From Marinovum sp048263515 (GTDB lineage Bacteria > Pseudomonadota > Alphaproteobacteria > Rhodobacterales > Rhodobacteraceae): a stretch of DNA of 64,000 bases. The stretch spans positions 124,001 to 188,000 of the forward strand of contig NZ_JBLXEC010000002.1 of assembly GCF_048263515.1 (NCBI RefSeq). The letters run 5' to 3'. The notes beneath the pieces are model-generated. The model was not told where the DNA came from and searched no databases. It worked only from the letters and a program-made list of their open reading frames with translations. Position numbers and translations under genes: made by a program. Each line of letters opens with the position of its first letter. Within the stretch, counting starts at the first letter, position 1. This document shows positions 15,981-24,376 of this stretch, one piece after another.

Positions 15981-16787
15981 ATGTCGGGACTCAGGATAGA
16001 AAATCTGTCGATGCGGTTCGACTTGCCGAACGGCAGTCACGTGCAGGCACTTCAGGACGTGTCGCTCGACCTTGCCGAGGGCGAGCTGATGTCGGTGCTG
16101 GGGCCTTCGGGCTGCGGCAAGACCACACTTCTCAACATCGTGGCGGGCTTTCTGGCGCCGACCTCGGGGCGGATCGAGCTGAACGGCCATGCGGTCACTG
16201 GCCCCGATGCCGAACGCGGCATGGTGTTCCAGCAGGGCGCGCTGTTTGAATGGATGTCGGTGCGCGAGAATGTCAGCTTCGGGCCGCGGATGAAGGGGCA
16301 GGGCGAAAAGGACTACGGCGCCGAGGTCGATCACCTGCTTGATATCGTCGGTCTCAGGGACTTCAAGGAAAAGGCGATCTACGAGCTGTCCGGCGGCATG
16401 CAGCAGCGGGTGGCGCTGGCGCGGTGTCTCGCCAATGACCCCGACGTGATCCTGATGGACGAACCGCTGGGCGCGCTTGATGCGCTGACCCGCGAGAAGA
16501 TGCAGTCGCTGGTGCTCAAGCTCTGGAAGGAGACCGGCAAGACCATCATCCTGATCACCCACTCGGTCGAGGAGGCGCTGCTGCTGGGCGAACGTCTGCT
16601 GGTCATGGCGCCGCGCCCCGGCCGCATTCACCGTGAGTACCGGCTGCCCTTTGCCGATCTCGGCGTCGGTCATGACCTGCGCGAGGTCAAGAAACACCCT
16701 GAATTCGCCGAGAGGCGCGAGGAGATCCTTGGCATGATCTGGGACATGGAAGAGGAAATCATGGGCCGCACCGAGGACGCATCATGA
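15981..16787 (+). CDS. tauB: Taurine ABC transporter, ATP-binding protein
   Basis: 268 residues. ATPase subunit of the nitrate/sulfonate/taurine family. Walker A GPSGCGKTT (about residues 44-52), Q-loop MVFQQGALFEW, signature LSGGMQQRVALARCL, Walker B DVILMDEPLGALD and switch His in LITHSVEEALLLGERL are all present. Overlaps tauC by 4 nt. Couples cytoplasmic ATP hydrolysis to taurine import through TauC. Confidence 0.93.
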   Translation: MSGLRIENLSMRFDLPNGSHVQALQDVSLDLAEGELMSVLGPSGCGKTTLLNIVAGFLAPTSGRIELNGHAVTGPDAERGMVFQQGALFEWMSVRENVSFGPRMKGQGEKDYGAEVDHLLDIVGLRDFKEKAIYELSGGMQQRVALARCLANDPDVILMDEPLGALDALTREKMQSLVLKLWKETGKTIILITHSVEEALLLGERLLVMAPRPGRIHREYRLPFADLGVGHDLREVKKHPEFAERREEILGMIWDMEEEIMGRTEDAS

Positions 16788-18049
16788 CCATCCTGCTGAT
16801 CTACATCGCGATTTTCGTGGGCTCCTTCTTTCTGGTGCGGCTGATCGTCGACCAGACCGCCAAGGGCTATGCCGCGCGCAAGACGGTGACCTTCGGGGAC
16901 GAGAGCGCCGTGACCTCGAACCGCATCGCCAGCGTGATCTCGGTGCTGACGATCTTCCTGATCTGGGGCGCCTTCACCGGATCGTCGCTGCTGCCGGGCT
17001 TCCTGCATGCGCCGGGCCCCTTCGAGGGCGTGGCGACGATGACCTATACCGCCGAGGCCGACGACGGCAGCCGCGACGACGCCACGATCACCGTGCTGGT
17101 GCATCCGGTGGGCGAAGACGCGCAGGTGCCCGAGGTCGAGCCCGGCGAGGGCTGGGCCAAGAACGACGCCTATACCATCGGCGCCTGGCGCTCCGGCTTG
17201 ATGCGGGTCGACGCCAATGACGAGAAAGGCCGCGACGAGGGCCACCGCGTGGTGGCGGTCGACGGCATGGAGATCGCCCCCGGGGGCGAGGTCGAGACAG
17301 GCTTTGGCCGGGTCGGCATGAGCCAGAAGGGCACACTCAACTTCGAGCCTTCCAAGGGCTGGCAGATGGAGCCGATCTGGCTGCCGCCGCCCGAAGCGGT
17401 GGTGGCGCGGCTGGGCGGGATCGCCAGCGAGGGCTACCGCGGCAGCACGCTCTGGGAGCATCTGGGCTATTCGCTGTTCCGCGTCGTGGTGGGCTTTGTC
17501 GCCGGCGCGCTGGTGGGCATCCCGCTGGGCTATGCCATGGGGCTCTCGGCCTGGTTCCGCGGCTGGTTCGACCCGATCGTCGAGTTCATGCGCCCGGTGC
17601 CGCCACTGGCGCTGATCCCGCTGGTGATCATCTGGGCCGGCATCGGCGAGACCGGCAAGATCATCCTGCTGTTCCTGGCGGCGCTCTGGATCATGGCGAT
17701 CGCCGCGCGCTCGGGGGTGTCTGGGGTGAACATCACCAAGGTCCACGCCGCCTATTCGCTGGGCGCCTCCAAGGCGCAGATCATGCGGCATGTGATCGTG
17801 CCCAACTCGCTGCCGGAAATCTTCACCGGCGCGCGGGTGGCGATGGGGGTCTGCTGGGGCACGGTGGTGGCCGCCGAACTGGTCGCGGCCGAAAAGGGCG
17901 CCGGGATGATGATCATGGTCGCCTCCAAGTTCCAGCTGACCGACATCGTGCTGATGGGCATCATCCTGATCGGCGTGATCGGTTTCGGCATCGACATGCT
18001 GATGCGCAAGGCCGAGCGCGTGCTGGTGCCGTGGAAAGGCCGGTCGTGA
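16784..18049 (+). CDS. tauC: Taurine ABC transporter, permease with large extra segment
   Basis: 421 residues, against about 275 in Escherichia coli TauC. The C-terminal two thirds (about residues 210-415) are a standard permease with the EAA-loop region YSLGASKAQIMRHVIVPNSL. The added N-terminal part has two membrane helices (about 3-20 and 47-65) bracketing the tail of a short loop, then an acidic soluble segment (about 75-200, starting MTYTAEADDGSRDDATITV) likely in the periplasm. Long TauC proteins of this type occur in Roseobacters. The extra domain might assist TauA docking, but that is inference. Last gene of the tauABC operon. Confidence 0.88.
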   Translation: MTILLIYIAIFVGSFFLVRLIVDQTAKGYAARKTVTFGDESAVTSNRIASVISVLTIFLIWGAFTGSSLLPGFLHAPGPFEGVATMTYTAEADDGSRDDATITVLVHPVGEDAQVPEVEPGEGWAKNDAYTIGAWRSGLMRVDANDEKGRDEGHRVVAVDGMEIAPGGEVETGFGRVGMSQKGTLNFEPSKGWQMEPIWLPPPEAVVARLGGIASEGYRGSTLWEHLGYSLFRVVVGFVAGALVGIPLGYAMGLSAWFRGWFDPIVEFMRPVPPLALIPLVIIWAGIGETGKIILLFLAALWIMAIAARSGVSGVNITKVHAAYSLGASKAQIMRHVIVPNSLPEIFTGARVAMGVCWGTVVAAELVAAEKGAGMMIMVASKFQLTDIVLMGIILIGVIGFGIDMLMRKAERVLVPWKGRS

Positions 18050-18081
18050 GCTGACGGCAGGACGCTTCGCCTCGCCGCTGC

Positions 18082-18252
18082 CCCGGACCTGATCCGAGGC
18101 CTCGGCGACAAACCATGAGGTCCCGGGTCAAGCCCGGGACGGCGCTGCGCGGGGACACCCCGTTCCGCTAGGCTGCACGTGACAAACAACGCCGCGCTGC
18201 CGTGACCTGGAGACGCAACTGTGGCGAGGTCCCGGATTAAGTCCGGTACGGC
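18082..18252. repeat. Cluster of short GTCCCGGGTCAAG-type palindromes
   Basis: Three related copies follow tauC: CCCCGGACCTGATCCGAGG near 18082, GTCCCGGGTCAAGCCCGGGAC (two 8-nt arms around TCAAG) at 18120-18140, and TCCCGGATTAAGTCCGG near 18232. The same pattern, with arms GCCCCGGA and TCCGGGGC, recurs at 52855-52965 and, as a larger inverted repeat, at 30232-30296. Together with the element at 18343-18392 these fill the 412-nt gap between the convergent tauC and leuA genes. Confidence 0.7.
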
Positions 18253-18342
18253 GTCGTGCGCGATACGCCCGCCCTCGCCCCCGAATATCTCGAAGGGCTA
18301 CACCCTGAACCCCGCCAGGGCTCAAAAGCCCCACCCCCCTGC

Positions 18343-18392
18343 TTCTTCTGTTTAAAAATACCCTCGGGGGGTCTGGGGGGCTGGCCCCCCAG
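18343..18392 (-). terminator. leuA terminator carrying the AAATACCCTCGGGG element
   Basis: Read on the minus strand: a stem CTGGGGGGC-CAG-CCCCCCAG, then a GC stretch CCCCGAGGGTATTT and more T residues. It lies 70-120 nt past the leuA stop. The 14-nt core is identical at 30099-30112 and 31760-31773, so it is a mobile or recurrent terminator-like cassette. Function as a terminator is inferred from hairpin plus T run. Confidence 0.6.
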
Positions 18393-18461
18393 TCCTGTCC
18401 TCAGGCCAAGGAGCCCAAGCCCGCCCAGTCAGGCCGGTTCACCCCGTCACCCGTCCGGTCT

Positions 18462-20033
18462 TCAGCCAAGCTCCTTGTAGCTGATCTCCCGCGCATCCGC
18501 CCCGGGCCCGAGCTTCTCGCGGCGCACCAGCAGCCGGTTGAGCGCCAGGATGTAGGCTTTGACCGAGGCCACCACCGTATCGGTATCCGCCGATTGCCCG
18601 GTGGCGATCATCCCGTCCTCTTCCAGCCGCACCGAGACCGTGGCCTGGGCATCCGTGCCTTCGGTCACCGCATGCACCTGATAGAGCTGCAGCCGTGCCT
18701 CGTTGGGGTGGAGCTCGCGCACGGCCTTGAAGGCCGCATCGACCGGCCCGTCACCCTGGCAGGTGGCGGAGTGTTCGCTGCCGCCGATCTCCATCTCAAG
18801 TGCCGCTTCCGCCGGGCCGCCGGTGCCGCAGATCACCTTGAGGTTCACCAGCTGCAACTGGTCGGCGTCGCCTTCGGTGGTGGCCGAGACCAGCGCGAGG
18901 ATGTCGTCGTCGAAGACCTCCTTCTTGCGGTCGGCCAGCTCCTTGAAGCGCACGAAGATGTCCTTGAGCTGGTTGTCACCGACCTCGACGCCCAATTCCT
19001 TGAGCTTGGCGCGCAGCGCCGCGCGGCCCGAGTGCTTGCCGAGCGGCAGCGAGGTGCCGGAAAGGCCCACGTCCTCGGGGCGCATGATCTCGAAGGTCTC
19101 GGCGTTTTTCAGCATGCCGTCCTGGTGGATGCCGCTTTCATGCGCAAAGGCGTTCTTGCCGACGATGGCCTTGTTGAACTGCACGTTGAAGCCCGAGACC
19201 GTGGCGACGCGGCGCGAGATATGCATGATCTTGCGGGTGTCGATGCCGGTGGAAAACGGCATGATGTCGTGGCGCACCTTCATCGCCATGACCACCTCTT
19301 CCAGCGCGGTGTTGCCGGCGCGTTCGCCAAGGCCGTTGATCGTGCATTCGATCTGCCGCGCGCCCGCTTCGACTGCCGCGAGGCTGTTCGCCGTCGCCAT
19401 GCCGAGGTCATTGTGGCAATGCGTGGCAAAGACCACCTCGTCGGCGCCCGGCACCGTCTCGATCAGCCGACGGATCAGGTCGGAGCTCTCGCGCGGGGCG
19501 GTATAGCCCACGGTGTCGGGGATGTTGATCGTGGTGGCGCCGCTCTTGATGGCGATCTCGATCACCCGGCAGAGGTAATCCCACTCGGTCCGCGTTGCAT
19601 CCATCGGCGACCATTGCACGTTGTCACAGAGGTTGCGGGCATGGGTCACGGTCTGCTCGATCCGCTCGGCCATCTCATCCATTGTCAGGTTCGGAATGGC
19701 GCGGTGCAGCGGCGAGGTGCCGATGAAGGTGTGAATGCGCGGCCGGTCCGAGTTCTTCACCGCCTCGTAACAGCGGTCGATGTCCGGCAATTGCGCCCGC
19801 GCCAACCCGCAGATCACCGCGTTCTTCGAGCGTTGCGCAATCTCGGACACCGCGCGGAAATCACCCTCCGAGGCAATCGGAAAGCCCGCTTCGATGATGT
19901 CGACGCCCATGTCGTCGAGCAGCTCGGCAATCTCGAGCTTTTCCGAATGGGTCATGGTCGCGCCGGGGCTCTGCTCGCCATCGCGAAGGGTCGTGTCAAA
20001 GATCAACACGCGGTTCTTGTCTGTGTGGGTCAT
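18462..20033 (-). CDS. leuA: 2-isopropylmalate synthase
   Basis: 523 residues. First committed enzyme of leucine synthesis: acetyl-CoA plus 2-oxoisovalerate to 2-isopropylmalate. N-terminal FDTTLRDGEQSPGATMT holds the metal and substrate residues; the metal-ligand segment FATHCHNDLGMATANSLAA is present; the C-terminal regulatory domain (about residues 395-515) for leucine feedback is intact. It is preceded by a leucine-rich leader peptide and alternative RNA stems at 20034-20199, so expression is probably controlled by attenuation as well as by feedback. Confidence 0.97.
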   Translation of the reverse strand: MTHTDKNRVLIFDTTLRDGEQSPGATMTHSEKLEIAELLDDMGVDIIEAGFPIASEGDFRAVSEIAQRSKNAVICGLARAQLPDIDRCYEAVKNSDRPRIHTFIGTSPLHRAIPNLTMDEMAERIEQTVTHARNLCDNVQWSPMDATRTEWDYLCRVIEIAIKSGATTINIPDTVGYTAPRESSDLIRRLIETVPGADEVVFATHCHNDLGMATANSLAAVEAGARQIECTINGLGERAGNTALEEVVMAMKVRHDIMPFSTGIDTRKIMHISRRVATVSGFNVQFNKAIVGKNAFAHESGIHQDGMLKNAETFEIMRPEDVGLSGTSLPLGKHSGRAALRAKLKELGVEVGDNQLKDIFVRFKELADRKKEVFDDDILALVSATTEGDADQLQLVNLKVICGTGGPAEAALEMEIGGSEHSATCQGDGPVDAAFKAVRELHPNEARLQLYQVHAVTEGTDAQATVSVRLEEDGMIATGQSADTDTVVASVKAYILALNRLLVRREKLGPGADAREISYKELG

Positions 20034-20043
20034 GATGATGTCT

Positions 20044-20137
20044 CTTGAAAAATCTTCTCCGGGGTTCGGGCGCGAACAAGCCTCCTCTGAGCGGTCGCGC
20101 CTGACGGCACGCTCAGAGGCGGATTAGGAGAAGCAGG
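20044..20137 (-). promoter_or_regulatory. leuA attenuator with alternative RNA stems
   Basis: Three complementary pairs compete in the leuA leader: (1) a perfect 10-bp stem 20084-20093 with 20110-20119, beginning at the leader stop codon; (2) 20069-20075 with 20095-20101, the latter inside loop 1; (3) 20054-20060, just before a T5 run on the minus strand (20052-20048), with 20127-20133, which are the leader's own Leu codons. This is the logic of ribosome-stalling attenuation. Which fold terminates and which prevents it was not decided by eye. Confidence 0.75.
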
Positions 20138-20199
20138 CCAAGCGCCAGCGCCGCGCCGGGGGCGCGGGACAGGGTCGGGATATGGCCATTGGTCAACAT
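20113..20199 (-). CDS. leu leader peptide (28 residues, Leu-rich end)
   Basis: A short frame upstream of leuA starting at ATG 20199. It ends in LALGLLLLIRL then stop: seven Leu in the last eleven residues, including the run CTG CTT CTC CTA, with the rare CTA codon. Leader peptides with tandem Leu codons before leuA are an established attenuation device in proteobacteria, including alphaproteobacteria. Too short for ordinary gene calling. A ribosome stalled at these codons would cover one arm of the adjacent stem. Confidence 0.8.
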   Translation of the reverse strand: MLTNGHIPTLSRAPGAALALGLLLLIRL

Positions 20200-20281
20200 G
20201 GGGGCGACTATACGCGGGTGTCCCCGAATGAAAAGTGCCTTTTGCCGGGATTTGTCGCAAGGATGCGCTATTTTGGCCGGA

Positions 20282-20962
20282 ATGGAACGGAATGACGGAA
20301 AACGCGCGCTGGTGATCGGCGCCTCTGGCGGCATCGGCGGCGCGGTCTGCGCGGCGCTGGAGGCGCGCGGCTGGGCGGTCACCGGGCTGTCGCGCTCGGG
20401 CGAGGGGCTCGACGTGACCGATGCGGGCTCGGTGGCGCGGCACCTCGGAGCGCTGGAGGGTGAGTTCGACCTGATCCTCGTGGCCACCGGCGCGCTGGAG
20501 ATCGACGGCGCGCGGCCGGAAAAGACCATCCGCGATGTGACGCCCGCGGCGATGGCGGCGCAATTCGCACTCAACACCATCGGGCCGGCGCTGGTTTTGC
20601 AACAGGCGCCGAAGCTGCTGCCAAGGCGGCAGCGCGCGGTGCTGGCGGTGCTCTCGGCGCGGGTCGGCTCGATCGGCGACAACCGGCTGGGCGGCTGGTA
20701 TTCCTACCGCGTCGCCAAGGCCGGGGCGAACCAGCTGGTGCATGGCTTTGCCATCGAACTGGCGCGCAGCCATGCCCAGGCGATCTGCGTCGCGCTGCAT
20801 CCCGGCACCGTGTCCACCGAGTTCACCCGCAACTATCAGGATCGGCATGCGACCGTGACGCCGGCGCAGTCGGCGGAGAACCTGCTCTCGGTGATCGACG
20901 GGCTGACGCCCGACCAGACCGGCGGCTTTTTCGACTGGGCCGGCAAGGCGGTGCCGTGGTGA
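20282..20962 (+). CDS. Short-chain dehydrogenase/reductase
   Basis: 226 residues. Rossmann fold with the cofactor motif GASGGIGGAV (about residues 12-21), the NNAG-equivalent region LILVATGALE, catalytic Ser in LSARVGSIGD and YxxxK in YRVAK (about residues 143-147). Resembles C-factor-like SDRs. ATG 20282 is chosen since it gives the normal distance to the glycine motif. The end overlaps the GTG start of the photolyase gene by 4 nt. An SDR coupled to a photolyase is a recurring pair in this bacterial group, but the substrate is unknown. Confidence 0.88.
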   Translation: MERNDGKRALVIGASGGIGGAVCAALEARGWAVTGLSRSGEGLDVTDAGSVARHLGALEGEFDLILVATGALEIDGARPEKTIRDVTPAAMAAQFALNTIGPALVLQQAPKLLPRRQRAVLAVLSARVGSIGDNRLGGWYSYRVAKAGANQLVHGFAIELARSHAQAICVALHPGTVSTEFTRNYQDRHATVTPAQSAENLLSVIDGLTPDQTGGFFDWAGKAVPW

Positions 20963-22485
20963 GCCGGCTGGTCCTGATCCTCGGCGACCAGCTCTCGCCC
21001 GAGATCGCCGCGCTCAAGGCGGCTGACAAGGCCAGCGACGTGGTGGTCATGGCCGAGGTTGCGGGCGAGACCGACTATGTGCCGCATCACCCCAAGAAGA
21101 TCGCGCTGGTGCTGGCGGCGATGCGCAAGTTCGCCGAGGCGCTCCGCGATGACGGCTGGGACGTGCGCTACAGCCAGCTCGACGATACCGAGAACTCGGG
21201 CTCGATTGTCGGCGAACTGCTGCGCCGGGCCGAGGAAACCGGCGCTTCGGAGGTGCTGGCCACCGAACCCGGAGAATGGCGGTTGATCGAGGCCCTGAGC
21301 GCCGCACCGATCCCGCTGCGCCAACTGCCAGACGACCGGTTCCTCGCCTCGCACGAGATGTTCGAAACCTGGGCCGAGGGGCGCAAGTCCTTGCGGATGG
21401 AGTATTTCTACCGCGAGATGCGGCGCAGGACCGGCTACCTGATGGAGGGTGACGATCCTGCTGGTGGCGACTGGAACTACGACAAGGAGAACCGCAAGCC
21501 CGCCCCCGACGAGATCGATTTCGGCGGCCCGATGCAGTTCACCCCCGACGAGACGGTCGAGGAGGTGCTGACCTTGGTCGAGGCGCGCTTTGGCGAGAAT
21601 TTCGGTGACCTGCGCCCGTTCGCCTTTGCCACCACCCGGGGTCAGGCGCGGCGCGCGCTGGCGCATTTCATCAAGGGCGCGCTGCCGAAGTTCGGTGATT
21701 ATCAGGACGCGATGATGACCGGCGAGCGCTTTCTCTATCACGCGGTGCTCTCGCCCTACATCAACATCGGTCTGCTCGACGTGCGCGAGGTCTGTGACGC
21801 GGCGCAGGCGGCCTATGAGGCAGGCGAGGCGCCACTCAACGCGGTCGAGGGCTTCATCCGCCAGATCATCGGCTGGCGCGAGTTTGTGCGCGGGGTCTAT
21901 TTCCTCGAAGGGCCGGAGTATCCGCGGCAGAACAAGCTCAACCAGCAGCGCAAGCTGCCCTGGTTTTATTGGGGCGGCGAGACGAAGATGGCCTGTCTGG
22001 CCAAGACGGTCGAGCAGACCCGCGAAGAGGCCTATGCGCATCATATCCAGCGGCTGATGGTGACCGGCAATTTCGCCTTGCTGGCCGGGGTGGACCCGGC
22101 GGTGGTGCATGAATGGTACCTCGCCGTTTATGCCGATGCCTATGAATGGGTCGAGGCACCCAACACCGTCGGCATGAGCCAGTTCGCCGATGGCGGGCTG
22201 TTCGCGTCCAAGCCCTATGTCTCGTCAGGGGCCTATATCGACCGGATGTCGGACTATTGCGCCGGCTGCGCCTATGACGTGAAGACCAAGGTGGGCGAGG
22301 GGGCCTGTCCGTTCAACCTGCTCTACTGGCACTTCCTCGACCGGCAGCGCGAGCGGCTGGAAGGGGTGGCGCGTATGGGCAACATGTACCGCACCTGGGA
22401 CCGGATGGACGACGACAAGCGGGCGCAGATATTGCGCGAGGCGGAGGCGTTCCTCGAGCGGATGAGCGCAGGCGAAGTCGTGTAG
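20959..22485 (+). CDS. Iron-sulfur cryptochrome/photolyase (FeS-BCP, PhrB/CryB type)
   Basis: 508 residues. This family, known from Agrobacterium PhrB and Rhodobacter CryB, carries FAD, a lumazine antenna and a [4Fe-4S] cluster; PhrB repairs (6-4) photoproducts, CryB has regulatory roles. N-terminal antenna domain begins SRLVLILGDQLSP. The four cluster cysteines are at residues 346, 434, 437 and 450 (segments KMACLAK, DYCAGCAYD, GACPFN); their spacing of 88, 3 and 13 equals that of PhrB. Starts at GTG 20959 in a GTGA overlap with the SDR gene. Its TAG stop lies inside an inverted-repeat arm. Repair versus signalling cannot be decided here. Confidence 0.92.
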   Translation: MSRLVLILGDQLSPEIAALKAADKASDVVVMAEVAGETDYVPHHPKKIALVLAAMRKFAEALRDDGWDVRYSQLDDTENSGSIVGELLRRAEETGASEVLATEPGEWRLIEALSAAPIPLRQLPDDRFLASHEMFETWAEGRKSLRMEYFYREMRRRTGYLMEGDDPAGGDWNYDKENRKPAPDEIDFGGPMQFTPDETVEEVLTLVEARFGENFGDLRPFAFATTRGQARRALAHFIKGALPKFGDYQDAMMTGERFLYHAVLSPYINIGLLDVREVCDAAQAAYEAGEAPLNAVEGFIRQIIGWREFVRGVYFLEGPEYPRQNKLNQQRKLPWFYWGGETKMACLAKTVEQTREEAYAHHIQRLMVTGNFALLAGVDPAVVHEWYLAVYADAYEWVEAPNTVGMSQFADGGLFASKPYVSSGAYIDRMSDYCAGCAYDVKTKVGEGACPFNLLYWHFLDRQRERLEGVARMGNMYRTWDRMDDDKRAQILREAEAFLERMSAGEVV

Positions 22486-22573
22486 GGTGGGTTTGCAACC
22501 CACCGCCACCGTTGGATATTGACCGGGGGCGCATTCGCCTTTCCGGGCACGGTGGGTTGCAAACCCACCCTAC
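22482..22573. repeat. Perfect 24-bp inverted repeat closing two convergent genes
   Basis: Arms 22482-22505 and 22550-22573 are exact reverse complements built around GTAGGGTGGGTTTGCAACCC, separated by 44 nt. The left arm supplies the stop codon of the photolyase gene (TAG at 22483-22485); the right arm ends 2 nt from the MORN gene stop. Repeats of the GTAGGGTGGGTTTGCAACCC type are scattered in many bacterial genomes as REP-like elements. A transcript from either side could fold into a very stable hairpin and end there. Confidence 0.85.
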
Positions 22574-22574
22574 G

Positions 22575-24050
22575 TTACTCGGCCGGGGCCTCTTCGGTGC
22601 CGGCGTCGCTTTCCTCGGCGGGCGCTTCGGGGTCTTCGGCCGGGGCCTCGGGCTCGTCGGCCCGCACCAGAGCCCCGTTCTTCCAGTCGCCGCTGGTTTC
22701 CTGGCCGGCGGCATAGCGCATGGTGCCTTCGCCCTGGCGTTTGCCGGCGACGAAGGTGCCTTCGTAGACGTCGCCATTGGCATAGGTCGCGACCCCCTGG
22801 CCGGAGATCTCGCCATTCTTCCACTCGCCAATGTACTTGAAGCCGTCGGGCATCGAGATCTCGCCCTCGCCGTGGCGCTGCCCGTCGGCGAACTGGCCGA
22901 TGTAGACCGTGCCGTCGGGGTAGGTGGCGGTGCCCTTGCCGTGGCGGCGGCCGCGTTCCCATTCGCCTTCGTAGCGGTAGCCGTCGGCATAGGTCATCAC
23001 GCCGAAGCCGTGGTTGCGGGCGTTGGAGAAACCGCCTTCGTAGACCAGACCGTTGGGGTAGGTGGCCTTGCCTTCGCCTTCGATCACTCCGTCGACCCAG
23101 TCGCCCTCGTAGGTGGAGCCGTCGGGATAGGTGATGTTGCCCACACCATGCGCCAAGTCGTTGCGGAATTCGCCGACGTAGATCGAGCCGTCGGGGTAGG
23201 TCACGGTGCCCACGCCCTGGATCTTGCCGTTTTCCCAGTCGCCCTCGTAGCGGTAGCCGTCCTCGCCGGTGAAGACGCCCTTGCCATTGCGCTGGTCGTC
23301 GCGGAACTGGCCGTCGTAGACGTCGCCGTTGGCATAGGTCACCCGGCCCTGGCCTTCGCGGCGGCCATCGACCAGCTCGCCTTCGTAGACGTCGCCGTTG
23401 GGCTGCATCAGTTTGCCGGTGCCGGAAATCTGCCCGCTGCGCCAGAGCCCTTCGTAGATCAGCCCGTCGACCATCACCAGCTTGCCCTGGCCATCGCGCA
23501 GCCCGTCCGACACCCGGCCCTCGTAGGTCGAGCCGTCGGGGTAGGAGATCGTGGCATTGCCTTCCTTGACGCCGTTCACCCAGTCGCCGTCATAGACGTA
23601 GCCGCCGGGGCTGGTCATGATGCCGCGGCCGTGGTGCATGGCGTTGCGGAAGCTGCCTTCGTAGCGCACGCCATTGGCGTAGATCGCGACGCCCTGGCCG
23701 GTGATCTCGCCATCGGCCCAGCTGCCCTCGTAGGTGCCGCCGTCGGTAAATGTGATCTTGCCGATGCCGTGCGGCTTGCCCTTGGCGAATTCGCCTTCAT
23801 AGATCGAGCCGTTGGGAAAGCGCGCCACGCCCTTGCCCTTGATCTCGCCCTCGACCCATTGGCCGCGGTATTCATAGCCGTTGGGCAGCCGGTAGCTGCC
23901 CTCGCCATGCTGCAACCCGTCCTGAAAGGTGCCCTCGTAGACGCCACCATCGTCATATTGCTTGGTGAGCACTTCGCCATTCTGGGACAGGGCCGGCAAG
24001 GCCGCCAAAAGTGCCAGTGTCACGCCTGCGATGCGGATGGTCTGCTTCAT
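22575..24050 (-). CDS. Exported MORN-repeat protein with 18 repeats
   Basis: 491 residues: signal peptide (MKQTIRIAGVTLALLAALPA, ends near LSQ), then 18 consecutive 23-residue MORN units and a partial 19th, each of the form YEGxWxxGxxxGxGxxxYPDG, with no gaps, and finally an acidic Pro/Ala/Glu tail (EAPAEDPEAPAEE). MORN arrays form extended beta strips and in other proteins bind lipids or dimerise. Start ATG 24050 is chosen for the signal peptide; the open frame extends 39 codons upstream without sense. No enzymatic domain is attached, unlike eukaryotic PIP5K. Probably an envelope or periplasmic scaffold; role unknown. Confidence 0.85.
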   Translation of the reverse strand: MKQTIRIAGVTLALLAALPALSQNGEVLTKQYDDGGVYEGTFQDGLQHGEGSYRLPNGYEYRGQWVEGEIKGKGVARFPNGSIYEGEFAKGKPHGIGKITFTDGGTYEGSWADGEITGQGVAIYANGVRYEGSFRNAMHHGRGIMTSPGGYVYDGDWVNGVKEGNATISYPDGSTYEGRVSDGLRDGQGKLVMVDGLIYEGLWRSGQISGTGKLMQPNGDVYEGELVDGRREGQGRVTYANGDVYDGQFRDDQRNGKGVFTGEDGYRYEGDWENGKIQGVGTVTYPDGSIYVGEFRNDLAHGVGNITYPDGSTYEGDWVDGVIEGEGKATYPNGLVYEGGFSNARNHGFGVMTYADGYRYEGEWERGRRHGKGTATYPDGTVYIGQFADGQRHGEGEISMPDGFKYIGEWKNGEISGQGVATYANGDVYEGTFVAGKRQGEGTMRYAAGQETSGDWKNGALVRADEPEAPAEDPEAPAEESDAGTEEAPAE

Positions 24051-24376
24051 TTGCCCCAATATGCCCCCGGAGTGTGCTTTGCGGGAAAGGTAATGGAGCC
24101 GGCCAGCGCAGACAATGCCTTTTGACCTCAGGCGCTTGATCTGACGGGTTTCTTCACTTGGCGTCATGCTGCAGGCGGTGCTGCGGCGGGTTCCTGCCGC
24201 CGCAGTGCCGGGCGGGGCGGTGTCAGTGGGCGCTGCCCGCCGAGACGAATGTCGCGCTGTGGGCGGGCGCGACGATGCGGTCGAGTGGGCTGACCTGGGT
24301 TTGGAGCGGCGGGGTGCTTTCCCTCGCGGGGTGATCTGCTAGAGGTTTGGCGAAGACGCGCAGGAGGGGGCAGGCT
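24051..24376. other. Divergent intergenic region between MORN and NadE-like genes
   Basis: 326 nt. It must hold promoters for both flanking genes, but no consensus pair could be picked with confidence. A perfect 9-bp hairpin (CTGCGGCGG at 24181-24189 with CCGCCGCAG at 24197-24205, 7-nt loop) is the only clear structure. No gene was found. Confidence 0.4.
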
